From the NCBI RefSeq assembly GCF_019749295.1, contig NZ_JACWFG010000005.1, positions 175,259-239,258 of the forward strand: DNA of 64,000 nt. Reading direction: 5' to 3'. This stretch comes from Neobacillus niacini. GTDB lineage: Bacteria; Bacillota; Bacilli; Bacillales; Cytobacillaceae. The translations under genes were made by a program, and so were the position numbers. Below the pieces are notes generated by a model. The model had not been told where the DNA came from, searched no databases, and worked only from the letters and a program-made list of their open reading frames with translations. Positions 51,166-60,434 of this stretch are shown here, one piece after another; position 1 is the first letter of the stretch; each line of letters opens with the position of its first letter.

Positions 51166-51444
51166 TTATTTCTCCCGATTGGTAGTTTTATACTTTTTTC
51201 CTTTGCTGTCATAGGTGATCCATTCACCAACAGGCTCGCCCTTGTCAAAATAACCTGAACGCTTTATTGTTCCATCTAGACGATACCATTCCCAATAGCC
51301 TTCAGGCTTATCATCAATTATTTTTCCCTTTGACCATATTGTTTTTCCGTTTGCGTGGTACTTGATCGTGTAGTCATCAATCACATCTAGTTTCTTTTCC
51401 CTGACACCATTTTCGTGTATCAAGTCACATTTTTCATTTTTCAC
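51166..51444 (-). CDS. MORN/YwqK-like repeat protein
   Basis: 92-residue protein with MORN-type repeats: [34 protein letters not shown] and [17 protein letters not shown]. Such repeats occur in YwqK-type proteins, some annotated as antitoxins, but no toxin gene is adjacent. Function unknown. It starts near an AGGTAATTCG stretch on the minus strand. Confidence 0.7.
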   Translation of the reverse strand: MKNEKCDLIHENGVREKKLDVIDDYTIKYHANGKTIWSKGKIIDDKPEGYWEWYRLDGTIKRSGYFDKGEPVGEWITYDSKGKKYKTTNREK

Positions 51445-51604
51445 GAATTACCTCCGATAAATAGTTTCTTTAAATGTATCACATTTGCAAGATAAGATTA
51501 AAGCTAGCCTAATCCGGTATCAGTATTATTTACAACATCCACTTTAAAAAGAATAGATTATAGAATTAAAGCAAAATCTAACGTTAAAAAAGCGGTGGGA
51601 CTAA

Positions 51605-52438
51605 ATGATTTTTGGTTGTCATGTTAGTATTAGAAATGGTTATTCGGGAGCAGCAAAACGAGCAGCATCTTTTGGAGCAGGTGCATTTCAATATTTTCCG
51701 AAAAACCCGCGAAGCCTTTCGGTAAAGGATTTTGACCAAGGAGATGCGGAAAGCTGTAAAGAATTTTGCCAAGAGAATGGCATCGTTTCTGTCGCACATA
51801 CTCCTTACTCTACGAGTTTAACTCCTGCAGAGGATAAAAAAGAGTTAACGATTGCCTCTCTATTGAATGACCTTGAAATTGCAGACTCCTGTGGTTCCAT
51901 TGGCGTAGTAGTCCATTTTGGAAGTCAAATTAGCAAAACTGACCCGCTCGCAAGTTATCATTTAATGCTTGAGATGCTTAATTCTGTGCTCAGTCTGTGG
52001 AAAGGCGATTGTTTGCTGCTAATCGAAAATAATGCCGGTACGAAGGGTGCTCTTGGAACAACCTTTGAAGAATTAGTGCAGATTCGAAACCTAGCTGAAT
52101 ATCCCGAGAAAATAGGGTTTTGCCTCGACACTTGTCATATGTTTGCAAGTGGTCTTTGGACTGGGGAGAATACAGACGAGTTTTTTTCCAAAGGTCAGGA
52201 ACTTGACTACTTTGAACATCTGAGAATCATTCACCTAAATAATTCAAAGTATCCCACAGGGTCAAAAAAAGATCGTCACGCTAATATTTTTCAAAATGGT
52301 TTAATAAGGGACGAGTTTCTCAAGGATATTGTTACTTCATCTATTCTCAAACATATTCCATTTGTGTTAGAGACTCCGGATGATGAAGGAATCACCCATA
52401 AGGAGGAAATAAGCCTGCTCAATAAAAAATGGGGATAG
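51605..52438 (+). CDS. Endonuclease IV-like AP endonuclease (divergent Nfo paralogue)
   Basis: 277-residue AP endonuclease 2 TIM barrel. Likely zinc ligands are all present: GCHVSI, SVAHTPY, VVHFGSQ, LIENNAG, CLDTCHMFASG, IIHLNNSK, KKDRHANI and VLETPDDEG. It is shorter and more divergent than the main Nfo (297 residues in Bacillus subtilis), so probably a second enzyme for abasic or oxidised sites. The start follows AAAAGCGGTGGG. It faces away from the DUF188 pair. Confidence 0.85.
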   Translation: MIFGCHVSIRNGYSGAAKRAASFGAGAFQYFPKNPRSLSVKDFDQGDAESCKEFCQENGIVSVAHTPYSTSLTPAEDKKELTIASLLNDLEIADSCGSIGVVVHFGSQISKTDPLASYHLMLEMLNSVLSLWKGDCLLLIENNAGTKGALGTTFEELVQIRNLAEYPEKIGFCLDTCHMFASGLWTGENTDEFFSKGQELDYFEHLRIIHLNNSKYPTGSKKDRHANIFQNGLIRDEFLKDIVTSSILKHIPFVLETPDDEGITHKEEISLLNKKWG

Positions 52439-52502
52439 TGTAATTTTTACATTGAATATATAATTAGAGATAAATAAGTAATAATATTGGCAGGGGTAGA
52501 GA

Positions 52503-53228
52503 ATGAAACCAGTAAAAAAAGGACAAATCCTATCAGAACGTTTTGAGGTGGCTTTCAATAAGGTGCACGATGCAATGAAAGATATTGTTAAAATTAATGA
52601 TGAGAGATTTGTAGTCTTGGTGAAGGTTGGGGCAAAAAAGTATCAAATTATCGAAACGTTTAAGAAAGATTTGGAGCAATATGCAAAGCTGCGAAATGCG
52701 ATTGTTCATGAAAAAATGGAAGTAGGCTATTATATTGCTGAACCAAACGCTAGGGTTGTGGAGCATATAGAGAAAATTGCCAATGTTTTCAACCGTCCTA
52801 ATTATGCTTTATCGATTGCCACTAAGAATGTACTCTACTTTGATTATAATGATAGTGTTTTAAAAGTGACTGAGGCGATTCGTAAGTATAATTATTCGAA
52901 ATTTCCGATATATAAGAACAAGGAATTTGCTGGTCTTTTGACAGCAGGTTCTATCGTGAAATGGATGGCACAAAATATGGTAAGCAGCTCTGTTAATTTA
53001 GCTGATACCCATATTTTCGATATTATGAAATATGAAAAAGAACATCCGATTGATTTTGTAGCGAAAAGTACGAATATATTTGATGTTGAAACTATATTTG
53101 AAAAATCACATAAGGTTAAAAAGAAGTTAGAAGCCGTGATCATTACCGAAAATGGAAAAAAAGATGAAACACCACTTGGAATTATTACACCTTGGGACTT
53201 AATTGAAATCGATTATACGGTGGAGTAA
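52503..53228 (+). CDS. CBS-domain protein
   Basis: 241 residues. The N-terminal about 90 residues are helical and charged, followed by a CBS pair (residues about 105-240): KVTEAIRKYNYSKFPIYKNKEFAGLLTAGSIV (first module, seen in parts YNYSKFPIY and FAGLLTAGSI) and DVETIFEKSHK...PLGIITPWDLIEID. CBS pairs usually bind adenosyl ligands. The effector partner is unknown. GGCAGGGGTAGAG precedes the ATG. Terminator follows. Confidence 0.75.
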   Translation: MKPVKKGQILSERFEVAFNKVHDAMKDIVKINDERFVVLVKVGAKKYQIIETFKKDLEQYAKLRNAIVHEKMEVGYYIAEPNARVVEHIEKIANVFNRPNYALSIATKNVLYFDYNDSVLKVTEAIRKYNYSKFPIYKNKEFAGLLTAGSIVKWMAQNMVSSSVNLADTHIFDIMKYEKEHPIDFVAKSTNIFDVETIFEKSHKVKKKLEAVIITENGKKDETPLGIITPWDLIEIDYTVE

Positions 53229-53233
53229 TAAAA

Positions 53234-53268
53234 GAAGGAGCATCCCGATATAGGGACGCTCCTTCCTT
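53234..53268. terminator. Terminator between the CBS gene and the convergent acidic-protein gene
   Basis: Stem GAAGGAGC-AT-CCC with GGG-AC-GCTCCTTC (one mismatch), loop GATATA. Confidence 0.75.
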
Positions 53269-53297
53269 TGTTATCTACCTGCAGCTCAAAAGTGTTT

Positions 53298-54029
53298 TTA
53301 TTGCATGTCATCAAAGTTGAATTCGCTTAATTGGTCCATATGGCTGGCAATCATTGCGATAATGGTACTTGCTTCTTCTTTGCTGAAAATGAAATGGGAT
53401 TCGTCTTTAATTAATTCATCCTCAGTTGTCCAGATTCGATTAACACGTTTCAGAACGCCATCGCCGGTTTCTGGCACAACCCCAAATTGATAAGTTACTT
53501 CGACTTCATCCTCATGCTTGAAGGCAGTTACCTCAGGCGTGTTCCATTCCACATCAATCTCTTCAAAAATATCATCATCATTAACTTGCTCAGCCTCGTA
53601 ATACTCTACACCATCGTCATCGTCCATTTCATAACAGTCCTCATCGTCTTCATACACTTCATCTGAAGTTAGGTAGACTCCATCATCAGTGTAATGATCA
53701 TCATCGTTCATATAATCATGAAGTGCAGCGTGGACTTCATCGATTATATCCTCTATGTCCGAAAGGATGACTTTAGCAGTATGCCCGCTGTCAACATCAA
53801 AGGTATCGATGTAAAATTCTTCGTTCCCAGGATCAAAGAACAATGTGCAAAAATAGTCTCTATCGATTTCTTCTGTATTGACGTCTTCTGTTTCTACAAA
53901 AAACTCGATCCTCGGGTGTTTGGCAGCTCTTTCAATTGACATTTGACCAACCTGATCATACTCTTCACATATCGACTCTAGGTGATCCTGAAGCTCGCCG
54001 CAAACTCTGTCAAACCATTCTAACGACAT
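53298..54029 (-). CDS. Acidic hypothetical protein
   Basis: 243 residues, strongly acidic, with a central run of Asp/Glu (YEDDEDCYEMDDDDGVEYYE). The N-terminal helix region and the C-terminal IWTTEDELIKDESHFIFSKEE look folded. I do not recognise the family. The start at 54029 (MSLEWF) is about 10 nt from AAAGGA; the ATG at 54035 is too close. Function cannot be inferred. Confidence 0.6.
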   Translation of the reverse strand: MSLEWFDRVCGELQDHLESICEEYDQVGQMSIERAAKHPRIEFFVETEDVNTEEIDRDYFCTLFFDPGNEEFYIDTFDVDSGHTAKVILSDIEDIIDEVHAALHDYMNDDDHYTDDGVYLTSDEVYEDDEDCYEMDDDDGVEYYEAEQVNDDDIFEEIDVEWNTPEVTAFKHEDEVEVTYQFGVVPETGDGVLKRVNRIWTTEDELIKDESHFIFSKEEASTIIAMIASHMDQLSEFNFDDMQ

Positions 54030-54125
54030 TAACATCTCATCCTTTCTAGGGTAATCGAAATTATTATCTCCAACATGTTAACTAATATGTTTAATCCATG
54101 CTTTTTTGTTAAAACATGGATTCTT

Positions 54126-54166
54126 TAAAAAGAAAAAATTCCCTCATTTTTAAAATGGGGAATTTC
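54126..54166 (-). terminator. Terminator of the thioesterase gene
   Basis: On the minus strand AAATTCCCCATTTT pairs with AAAATGAGGGAATTT (one bulge), then TTTCTTTTT. Confidence 0.75.
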
Positions 54167-54167
54167 T

Positions 54168-54578
54168 TCATTTATATTCAAGCTCAAATTCCTCGATTCG
54201 TTCTCTAACAAAATCAGGAACTGGGCATGGCATCATAGTTTTGTGATCAACACTTACGTAAACAATATCTGCAAGAAGGACGGGATCCAGTTCATCTTCT
54301 TTCGTAATCATAAAATTCATGGTCATACTTTTGTTGCCGACTCGATCCATCCTGCACCAAATGGTAAGCCAATCATTTAAATAAGCAGATCGTTTATACT
54401 CAATTGTTGATTTAGCCAGCACAAAATCAAACTCTTCATCGTGCCGTAGAAGCTGCTGGAAATACTCTGTCACTGCAACATCAATATACGTTAAGTAATG
54501 CGAATTAAAAACAATTTTTTGCCCATCAATTTCGGAATAACGCACCTTTAGTCGATGTGAGAAACGAAATTCTGACAT
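54168..54578 (-). CDS. Acyl-CoA thioesterase (YbgC/FadM type)
   Basis: 136-residue hotdog-fold thioesterase. RFSHRLKVRYSEIDGQKIVFNSHYLTYID (seen as KVRYSEIDGQKIV and NSHYLTYIDVA) is the catalytic 4HBT signature, with Asp in the SEIDGQ loop. It hydrolyses short acyl-CoA thioesters in known members. Probably follows the SRPBCC gene on the same transcript (15-nt gap). Confidence 0.87.
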   Translation of the reverse strand: MSEFRFSHRLKVRYSEIDGQKIVFNSHYLTYIDVAVTEYFQQLLRHDEEFDFVLAKSTIEYKRSAYLNDWLTIWCRMDRVGNKSMTMNFMITKEDELDPVLLADIVYVSVDHKTMMPCPVPDFVRERIEEFELEYK

Positions 54579-54593
54579 ACCAAACTCCTTTCT

Positions 54594-55055
54594 TTATTTT
54601 ACTAGTGCAGTATCTTTCTCCGCCACTTCTTTAACCTTCTCAACAAATTTTATTACCACCTTATCACTGGCGAACCATAAGAATAATTTAAATATAGCTT
54701 TTAATGGCTTATTTGTGGTTGTGTATTTGAAGAGTGTCTTATGTTCAGTTATTTTTGTTGCCTCATAGCCAGCGGTAATCTCAAAATAGTTAGCTAAATT
54801 AAATCCTACCTTCATTTTCTTGTGAGTGGGTGTGTCCAAATATTCTAATGTTTCAACATCATACTCCTCAATCCTTTTACCTTCTTTATATTGCTGACGA
54901 TAGATACTGCCGACACCTTCTTCAGTCACTTTTACAGGTATATTACTAATCACCTGTGGCATAATTTTTTGCATGTTTTCTAAAGAACCATCAAACAACG
55001 CCCAAATCTTTTCAATGGGAGCATCAATTTCAATTTCTTTTGTCCATTCTTTCAA
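54594..55055 (-). CDS. SRPBCC-family protein (START-like)
   Basis: 153-residue polyketide-cyclase/START-like fold. It opens with WTKEIEIDAPIEKIWALFDGSL, the typical SRPBCC start, and continues with VTEEGVGSIYRQQYKEGKRI-like strands and a C-terminal helix. It probably binds a hydrophobic ligand; identity unknown. Upstream of, and in the same direction as, the thioesterase gene. Confidence 0.8.
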   Translation of the reverse strand: MKEWTKEIEIDAPIEKIWALFDGSLENMQKIMPQVISNIPVKVTEEGVGSIYRQQYKEGKRIEEYDVETLEYLDTPTHKKMKVGFNLANYFEITAGYEATKITEHKTLFKYTTTNKPLKAIFKLFLWFASDKVVIKFVEKVKEVAEKDTALVK

Positions 55056-55180
55056 TTAGTTACACCTCTTCTATATAATTATTGTAATTTTATGAAAAAA
55101 ATAACTGGTAAATACATATTCTAGTTTTATGATAAAAACCCTGTCTATATTATCATATCTAAAGTTAAGAATAGGCGTGG

Positions 55181-55515
55181 GAATATTTTGACCTTTCTGA
55201 GCTTTGTATTGCCTTGCTAATTCTATTGCTGTTTCAAGCGAATTTATGGATGATTTTAATCCCATTATTTTTTGTCGTATCCAGTGTCGGTATTGTAATA
55301 CCGCTGGATTCTCTCTCGCCATGCAAAAGCAAGGTGAAAATACCGGCAGTGCCTCCGCACTCCTTGGTGTCATTTCATTTGCCTTTGGTGGAATAGCTTC
55401 GCCTTTGGTTGGAATTGGAGGGGAAGAATCCGCAATTCCAATGGGACTTGTCATCGCTTGCGCCTCAATTGGTGCCGTCATAACCTTTGTTTTTCTTGTT
55501 TTAAGGAAAAAATAA
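55181..55515 (+). pseudogene. Remnant of an MFS drug-efflux transporter (Bcr/CflA-like)
   Basis: Two frames together give the last about 110 residues of an MFS transporter. The first frame reads LILLLFQANLWMILIPLFF and VSSVGIV. After a one-base loss near 55290 the next frame continues NTAGFSLAMQKQGENTGSASALLG, then GGIASPLVGIGGE and a last hydrophobic segment to the stop at 55515. There is no start and about three quarters of the gene is missing, so it is a dead fragment. Confidence 0.75.
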
Positions 55516-55618
55516 TAATGGTTTGATAGAAAATAAATTAAATTTGTATCTCAATTGAAACTCTTACTGAGAAAAGACGTCTAAGATGCAAGTTGAAAAT
55601 ACATAACAGGAGGTCACT

Positions 55619-57142
55619 ATGAACAAAGGGGACATTATAAAGAGAGGTTATTGGCTGGCAGCTATTTTGATATTGCTTACGGTATTACTTGCAGGCTGTA
55701 AAGAAAACTACTCAAAGGATACTGATGGAACCAATAAAAAAGGAAATAAGACTGCAGCGATAAAGTCGGAGGAATTTATTCCTACAGAGTATGATTCAAC
55801 CGTGACTGTTAATGTCGAGGAGAAAACGTTAACTGGCATCCTTAAAGTGAAGGCAACAAACAATACCGGGAAAAGTCAGGACAAAATTTACTTTCATGTA
55901 TACCCAAACCAATTTCGTGAGGGTGTAGATTTAGTAGGTGGGTTTTGGCGTCAAATCATTGACGTGAAATCTGAACCTGGGTCGATGGCGGTTACTGAGG
56001 TTCAGGTGAATGGAATTAAAGGAGATTTTGAAATAAAAGATACAGTCCTTGAAATACCATTGGATAAATGGAAAAAGGGTGAAGCTATTAACCTTCAATT
56101 GAATTTTACAATGAAGGTTCCTAAGAATAATGGTCGGTTCGCCTATGATGATAATACGATATGGCTTGGAAATTGGATTCCCATTCAGGCGGTATATGAT
56201 GAAAGAGGATGGGTGACAGACCCGTATCATTCAATTGGTGATCCCTTTTATAGTCAGGTGGGGAAGTATACTGTAAAGGTATCGGTTCCAGATAATTATA
56301 AAATTGCAACAACAGGCAAGGAAGAAGAAGCAGTTAAGGAACAGGATGGATTATTGAGTTACACTACCTCAATTGAAGATGTACGCGACTTTGCGATGGT
56401 GATTATGAATGAATCTTATCAAAAAATATCAGATCAGGTAGGGGAAACAACTGTGAATACATGGTATCTAGCGAGTGACAGCGAAGAGGCGGCGAAGCAG
56501 AACCATGAAGCGGGGAAAAAATCATTAGCTTATTTTAGTAAAGTTTATGGGCATTATCCTTATCCTGAATATGATATCGTTCGGACTGGTATGTTTACAG
56601 CCATGGAATATCCAGGATTAATTTTCCTCCCCAAAAATATTCTTGAGAGCAATGAAACAGAGATTGGCTCCGTCGTCCACGAAACGGCACATCAATGGTG
56701 GTATAGCATGGTGGGGAATGATGAAGTAAAGGAGCCTTGGCTGGATGAGGCTTTGGCGACTTATACGACAACTAGATTTATGTTAGAGGAATACCCGGAG
56801 TATGGTGCTGCACAATTAGAGATGAGAAAGCACATGACAGAAGGAACAGAAAGTTTTGAAAAACAGGATATATTTATTGGGAGTCCAGTTGATAAATTTA
56901 CCAACATCGGTTCCTATTCACAACTTGTCTACCAAAAGGGTGCGCTTATGCTGGAAAACCTTGAAAAAGAAATAGGGAAAGAGAAAATGGATGAATTGCT
57001 TCAGAATTTCTTTAAAGAATATCAATATGGTGTTGCGACTAGTAGTGACTTCATATCTGTATTCTCAGAGGAGCTTGGGCCAGAAGCTAAGGAATACTTT
57101 GAGAGTTGGTTAACAGGTAAAGAACCGGAATTTAAACAATAA
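55619..57142 (+). CDS. M1-family metallopeptidase lipoprotein
   Basis: 507 residues with a lipobox (LLAGC, Cys near residue 27), then an M1 aminopeptidase domain with the zinc motif HETAHQWW (His354, Glu355, His358) and the downstream Glu in EPWLDEALATY. GMFTAMEYPGLIFL is the substrate-binding GxMEN-like segment; the usual GAMEN is altered. It would sit outside the membrane and degrade peptides, perhaps for nutrient recovery. AGGAGG precedes the ATG. Confidence 0.9.
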   Translation: MNKGDIIKRGYWLAAILILLTVLLAGCKENYSKDTDGTNKKGNKTAAIKSEEFIPTEYDSTVTVNVEEKTLTGILKVKATNNTGKSQDKIYFHVYPNQFREGVDLVGGFWRQIIDVKSEPGSMAVTEVQVNGIKGDFEIKDTVLEIPLDKWKKGEAINLQLNFTMKVPKNNGRFAYDDNTIWLGNWIPIQAVYDERGWVTDPYHSIGDPFYSQVGKYTVKVSVPDNYKIATTGKEEEAVKEQDGLLSYTTSIEDVRDFAMVIMNESYQKISDQVGETTVNTWYLASDSEEAAKQNHEAGKKSLAYFSKVYGHYPYPEYDIVRTGMFTAMEYPGLIFLPKNILESNETEIGSVVHETAHQWWYSMVGNDEVKEPWLDEALATYTTTRFMLEEYPEYGAAQLEMRKHMTEGTESFEKQDIFIGSPVDKFTNIGSYSQLVYQKGALMLENLEKEIGKEKMDELLQNFFKEYQYGVATSSDFISVFSEELGPEAKEYFESWLTGKEPEFKQ

Positions 57143-57149
57143 TAAAAGG

Positions 57150-57177
57150 GAAACGCCTCCTATAGGGGCGTTTCGTT
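57150..57177 (+). terminator. Terminator after the M1 peptidase gene
   Basis: Stem GAAACGCC/GGCGTTTC with loop TCCTATAGG, then GTTT. Confidence 0.65.
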
Positions 57178-57312
57178 TGATTTGCAATTAAATGTGTAGA
57201 TTATCCGTTGAAACTTGCAGGTGGAATATCACCCTGCCATTAAGGTGCTTTTTTGAATAAGTTGTTCTTAAAATGAGATAATAGTCGTAAACAACGTAAG
57301 GAGCTAACAACA

Positions 57313-57957
57313 ATGAACGTATTAGTGGTTGGAGCTAATGGGCAGGTGGGTAAACTTCTTGTTAATCAACTTAGACACAGTACGGAACACACAGTCAAAG
57401 CAATGGTTAGAAGAGAAGAGCAAGCTGAGGCTTTTAAAAAACTTGAAGTAGAAGTGGCTGTAACCTGTTTAGAGCAAAGTGTCGAAGATATTGCCCAGGC
57501 AGCCAGAGGCTGTAATGCGATTGTGTTTACGGCTGGATCCGGCCGGCATACGGGATATGATAAAACTCTTCTAATCGATTTAGACGGTGCTGTAAAAACA
57601 ATCGAGGCGGCAGAAAAGGTTGGGATTAAGCGCTTCATTATGGTCAGTGCAATTCAGGCACATAGAAGAGAAAATTGGCATGAAAAAATGCTCCCTTATT
57701 ATGCAGCGAAATACTACGCAGACAAAATGCTTGAGCAAAGTGAACTAACCTACACCATCATCCGTCCAGGCGGACTTTTAAGTGAGCCGGGGACTGGGTT
57801 GATTACTGTTTCAGCAGACATACGAAGCGGGACGATATCACGCGAAGATGTAGCAAAAACCATAGTCCACTCCTTAACAGAAGAAAATACATATTACCAT
57901 TCATTTGACCTCGTTAACGGTGAAGTTCCAATTGCAGAAGCACTAAAATTGCTTTAA
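57313..57957 (+). CDS. NAD(P)-binding SDR-like oxidoreductase (YhfK-like)
   Basis: 214-residue atypical short-chain dehydrogenase. NAD(P)-binding motif VLVVGANGQVGKLLVNQL at the start, then FTAGSGRHTGYDKTLLIDLDG and YYAAKYYADKMLEQS with the active Tyr/Lys region and TIIRPGGLL. Reaction unknown; such proteins resemble NmrA/YhfK types. ATAAGGAG-like ribosome site (GTAAGGAGC) upstream. Confidence 0.85.
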   Translation: MNVLVVGANGQVGKLLVNQLRHSTEHTVKAMVRREEQAEAFKKLEVEVAVTCLEQSVEDIAQAARGCNAIVFTAGSGRHTGYDKTLLIDLDGAVKTIEAAEKVGIKRFIMVSAIQAHRRENWHEKMLPYYAAKYYADKMLEQSELTYTIIRPGGLLSEPGTGLITVSADIRSGTISREDVAKTIVHSLTEENTYYHSFDLVNGEVPIAEALKLL

Positions 57958-58010
57958 CAAAGGTGCTTTTATTGAAATGTCAGCGTTATTCCATGAAAAT
58001 ACTAACACTG

Positions 58011-58039
58011 AAAGCATTTGAATTCTCAAATGCTTTTTT
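58011..58039 (+). terminator. Terminator after the SDR gene
   Basis: Perfect 11-bp stem AAAGCATTTGA/TCAAATGCTTT with ATTC loop, then T-run. Confidence 0.85.
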
Positions 58040-58163
58040 CGTTGGAAGTTGGTTTTATTTTGATATCGGATAAATATAGTAGTTAGAAGATGATGTCTCT
58101 ATGAAACTTTTACTTGTGTCAAACCGTACAATTATAAAAGCTTATTATTATACGGAGGGTATT

Positions 58164-58772
58164 ATGGATTTATGGATTAAAGATTTTATCGAACAATTTG
58201 GGTACTGGGGGGTATTTCTTCTTATTGCACTTGAGAATATATTCCCACCCATCCCGTCCGAGGTGATACTTACCTTTGGAGGCTATATGACGGCTCAGAC
58301 CAATTTAACCATTCAAGGAGTAATTGCTGCCTCTACAGCAGGTTCAGTGTTCGGCGCATTCGTCTTATACAGACTTGGAAAGATTTTAGATGTTAACAAA
58401 CTAGAAGTAGTAATTGAACGGTACGGCAGAATTCTTCGCTTAACAAAGAATGACATCTACCGTGCTGATGCATGGTTTGATAAATATGGAATTTGGACGG
58501 TCTTTTTCTGCCGGTTCATTCCGCTCATCCGAAGTTTAATATCAATTCCAGCCGGAATGGCAAAAATGAATTTCTGGCTGTTTATTAGTTTTACAACACT
58601 TGGAACAATCATCTGGAACACAATATTGATAAATCTTGGGGCAAGATTAGGAGAAAACTGGGAAGTCATTGCAGCTAGAATGGACCATTATTCCAATTAT
58701 TTATATTTAGTTTTATTTATTCTTTTTATACTACTCATAGGGTATCAGAGAAAGAAGAGAAGCTCACAGTAA
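58164..58772 (+). CDS. DedA-family membrane protein
   Basis: 202-residue DedA (SNARE-associated/VTT) protein with several membrane segments. Motifs: ENIFPPIPSEVILTFGGYM (with the conserved Glu and Pro), then FFCRFIPLIRSLISIPAGMAKM, which holds the R-x-x-P-x-x-R region. DedA proteins act as lipid scramblases or flippases for undecaprenyl phosphate and phospholipids. ATG 58164 has ACGGAGGG 6 nt upstream; ATG 58101 has none. Downstream is a cardiolipin synthase, which fits a lipid role. Confidence 0.88.
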   Translation: MDLWIKDFIEQFGYWGVFLLIALENIFPPIPSEVILTFGGYMTAQTNLTIQGVIAASTAGSVFGAFVLYRLGKILDVNKLEVVIERYGRILRLTKNDIYRADAWFDKYGIWTVFFCRFIPLIRSLISIPAGMAKMNFWLFISFTTLGTIIWNTILINLGARLGENWEVIAARMDHYSNYLYLVLFILFILLIGYQRKKRSSQ

Positions 58773-58867
58773 AAAACTACTAATCATTTTACAGATGATG
58801 GTAGAATCTAATGGTACCTAATGAATTAATATGTAAACAATTTATGTCGGTTGAGAGGGTTTTTACC

Positions 58868-60316
58868 ATGAATATTACGTCTATCTTATTAGGCTTTCTT
58901 CTTGTTTTGAATATCATGCTGGCCCTCATTGTCATTTTTCAAGAAAGAAGGGACGTTGGTTCCACGTGGGCCTGGTTATTAGTTTTATTTTTCATTCCCA
59001 TTTTGGGATTTGTGATGTATCTATTATTAGGGCAAAATTTAAGTAAAAAACGGCTTTTCCATTGGGATGACCTCAAAAAGACGGGGTTTGAAAAAGCATT
59101 GGAAACACAATTATCTAAACTTCGTTTGAATCAATTCTATTATCGGAATGATGTCACACAGAATAATCATGATTTAATATACATGCATATGATTAACAAC
59201 CAAGCCATCTTAACAGAGGATAATGCTGTGGAGATATTTACAGACGGTAAAGAAAAATTTGATCAGTTGTTTAAGGATATTAAAGCAGCCAGGAATTATA
59301 TTCATATTCAATATTACATCATTAAAAACGATAATCTGGGAAAAAATCTAATCGAGGTACTGACTTCAAAAGCGAGGCAAGGAGTAAAAGTACGTATTTT
59401 GTACGATGAACTAGGATCTCGAAGCTTGCCTAAAAGATCATTCAAGGAATTTAAGAAAGCTGGAGGACAAGTTGAAGTCTTCTTCCCATCTAAATTTCGG
59501 TTTATTAACCTTAGGATGAACTATCGAAACCACCGGAAATTAGTCATTATTGATGGGAAAATTGGCTATGTAGGCGGTTTTAACGTTGGAGATGAATATT
59601 TAGGACTTAATAAGAAATTTGGCTATTGGCGGGATACACATTTACGGATTCAAGGGACGGCTGTTTATGCTCTCCAGACACGTTTTATCCTTGATTGGAA
59701 TCAAGCCTCAGATGACCAAGATGTTGACTATGTTCCGAACCTTTATCCCGAAGATATTTCTCATGGTAAAATCGGCATTCAAATTGTCACAAGTGGACCA
59801 GATTCTGAGTTCCAACAAATAAAGAATGGCTATATAAAAATGATTATGTCCGCAAAAAAATCAATTTATATCCAAACTCCATACTTTATTCCTGATACAA
59901 GTTTGTTAGATACTCTGCGCATCGCCTGTTTATCCGGAGTGGAAGTCAATATCATGATACCTGATAAACCAGATCACTTATTCGTTTATTGGGCAACACT
60001 CTCCCATGTTAGTGAATTATTAAAAGTCGGTGCAAAGGTGTTTATCTATAAAAATGGTTTTATACACGCAAAGACGCTTGTTGTCGATGAGGAAATCGCT
60101 TCTGTTGGCACGGCTAACATTGACTATCGAAGCTTTAGACTTAATTTTGAAGTAAATGCCTTTTTATATGATGAAGGTGTCTCTAGAAAATTAACGGAAA
60201 TCTTTAAAGAGGATATTAAGGTTTCGATGTTACTTACCTATGAGGGGTACCAAAAACGTTCCTTGGAAATTCGTCTTAAAGAATCTATATCTAGATTACT
60301 TTCACCTATTTTATAA
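58868..60316 (+). CDS. cls: Cardiolipin synthase
   Basis: 482-residue phospholipase D-family synthase that joins two phosphatidylglycerols into cardiolipin. Two N-terminal membrane segments (residues about 5-60), then two HKD motifs: NYRNHRKLVIIDGKIGYVGG and FIHAKTLVVDEEIASVGTAN. ATG 58868 follows GAGAGGG; the earlier ATG at 58811 lacks a site. Terminator follows. Confidence 0.93.
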   Translation: MNITSILLGFLLVLNIMLALIVIFQERRDVGSTWAWLLVLFFIPILGFVMYLLLGQNLSKKRLFHWDDLKKTGFEKALETQLSKLRLNQFYYRNDVTQNNHDLIYMHMINNQAILTEDNAVEIFTDGKEKFDQLFKDIKAARNYIHIQYYIIKNDNLGKNLIEVLTSKARQGVKVRILYDELGSRSLPKRSFKEFKKAGGQVEVFFPSKFRFINLRMNYRNHRKLVIIDGKIGYVGGFNVGDEYLGLNKKFGYWRDTHLRIQGTAVYALQTRFILDWNQASDDQDVDYVPNLYPEDISHGKIGIQIVTSGPDSEFQQIKNGYIKMIMSAKKSIYIQTPYFIPDTSLLDTLRIACLSGVEVNIMIPDKPDHLFVYWATLSHVSELLKVGAKVFIYKNGFIHAKTLVVDEEIASVGTANIDYRSFRLNFEVNAFLYDEGVSRKLTEIFKEDIKVSMLLTYEGYQKRSLEIRLKESISRLLSPIL

Positions 60317-60324
60317 AAAAATGC

Positions 60325-60353
60325 AGCCTATCCTATTGGGGATAGGCTATTTT
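60325..60353 (+). terminator. Terminator after cls
   Basis: Stem AGCCTATCC/GGATAGGCT, loop TATTGGG, followed by ATTTTG. Confidence 0.75.
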
Positions 60354-60434
60354 GTTTTTTAATTTATATATTTCATTTTTCCTTCAAAAAATGTAAATAG
60401 TAATAGTAAATGTATTTTGGAGGATTAACAATTG

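Noticed and set aside
55071..55481. 136-aa minus-strand frame
   Set aside because: It is antisense to the MFS transporter remnant and has no ribosome site or family match.
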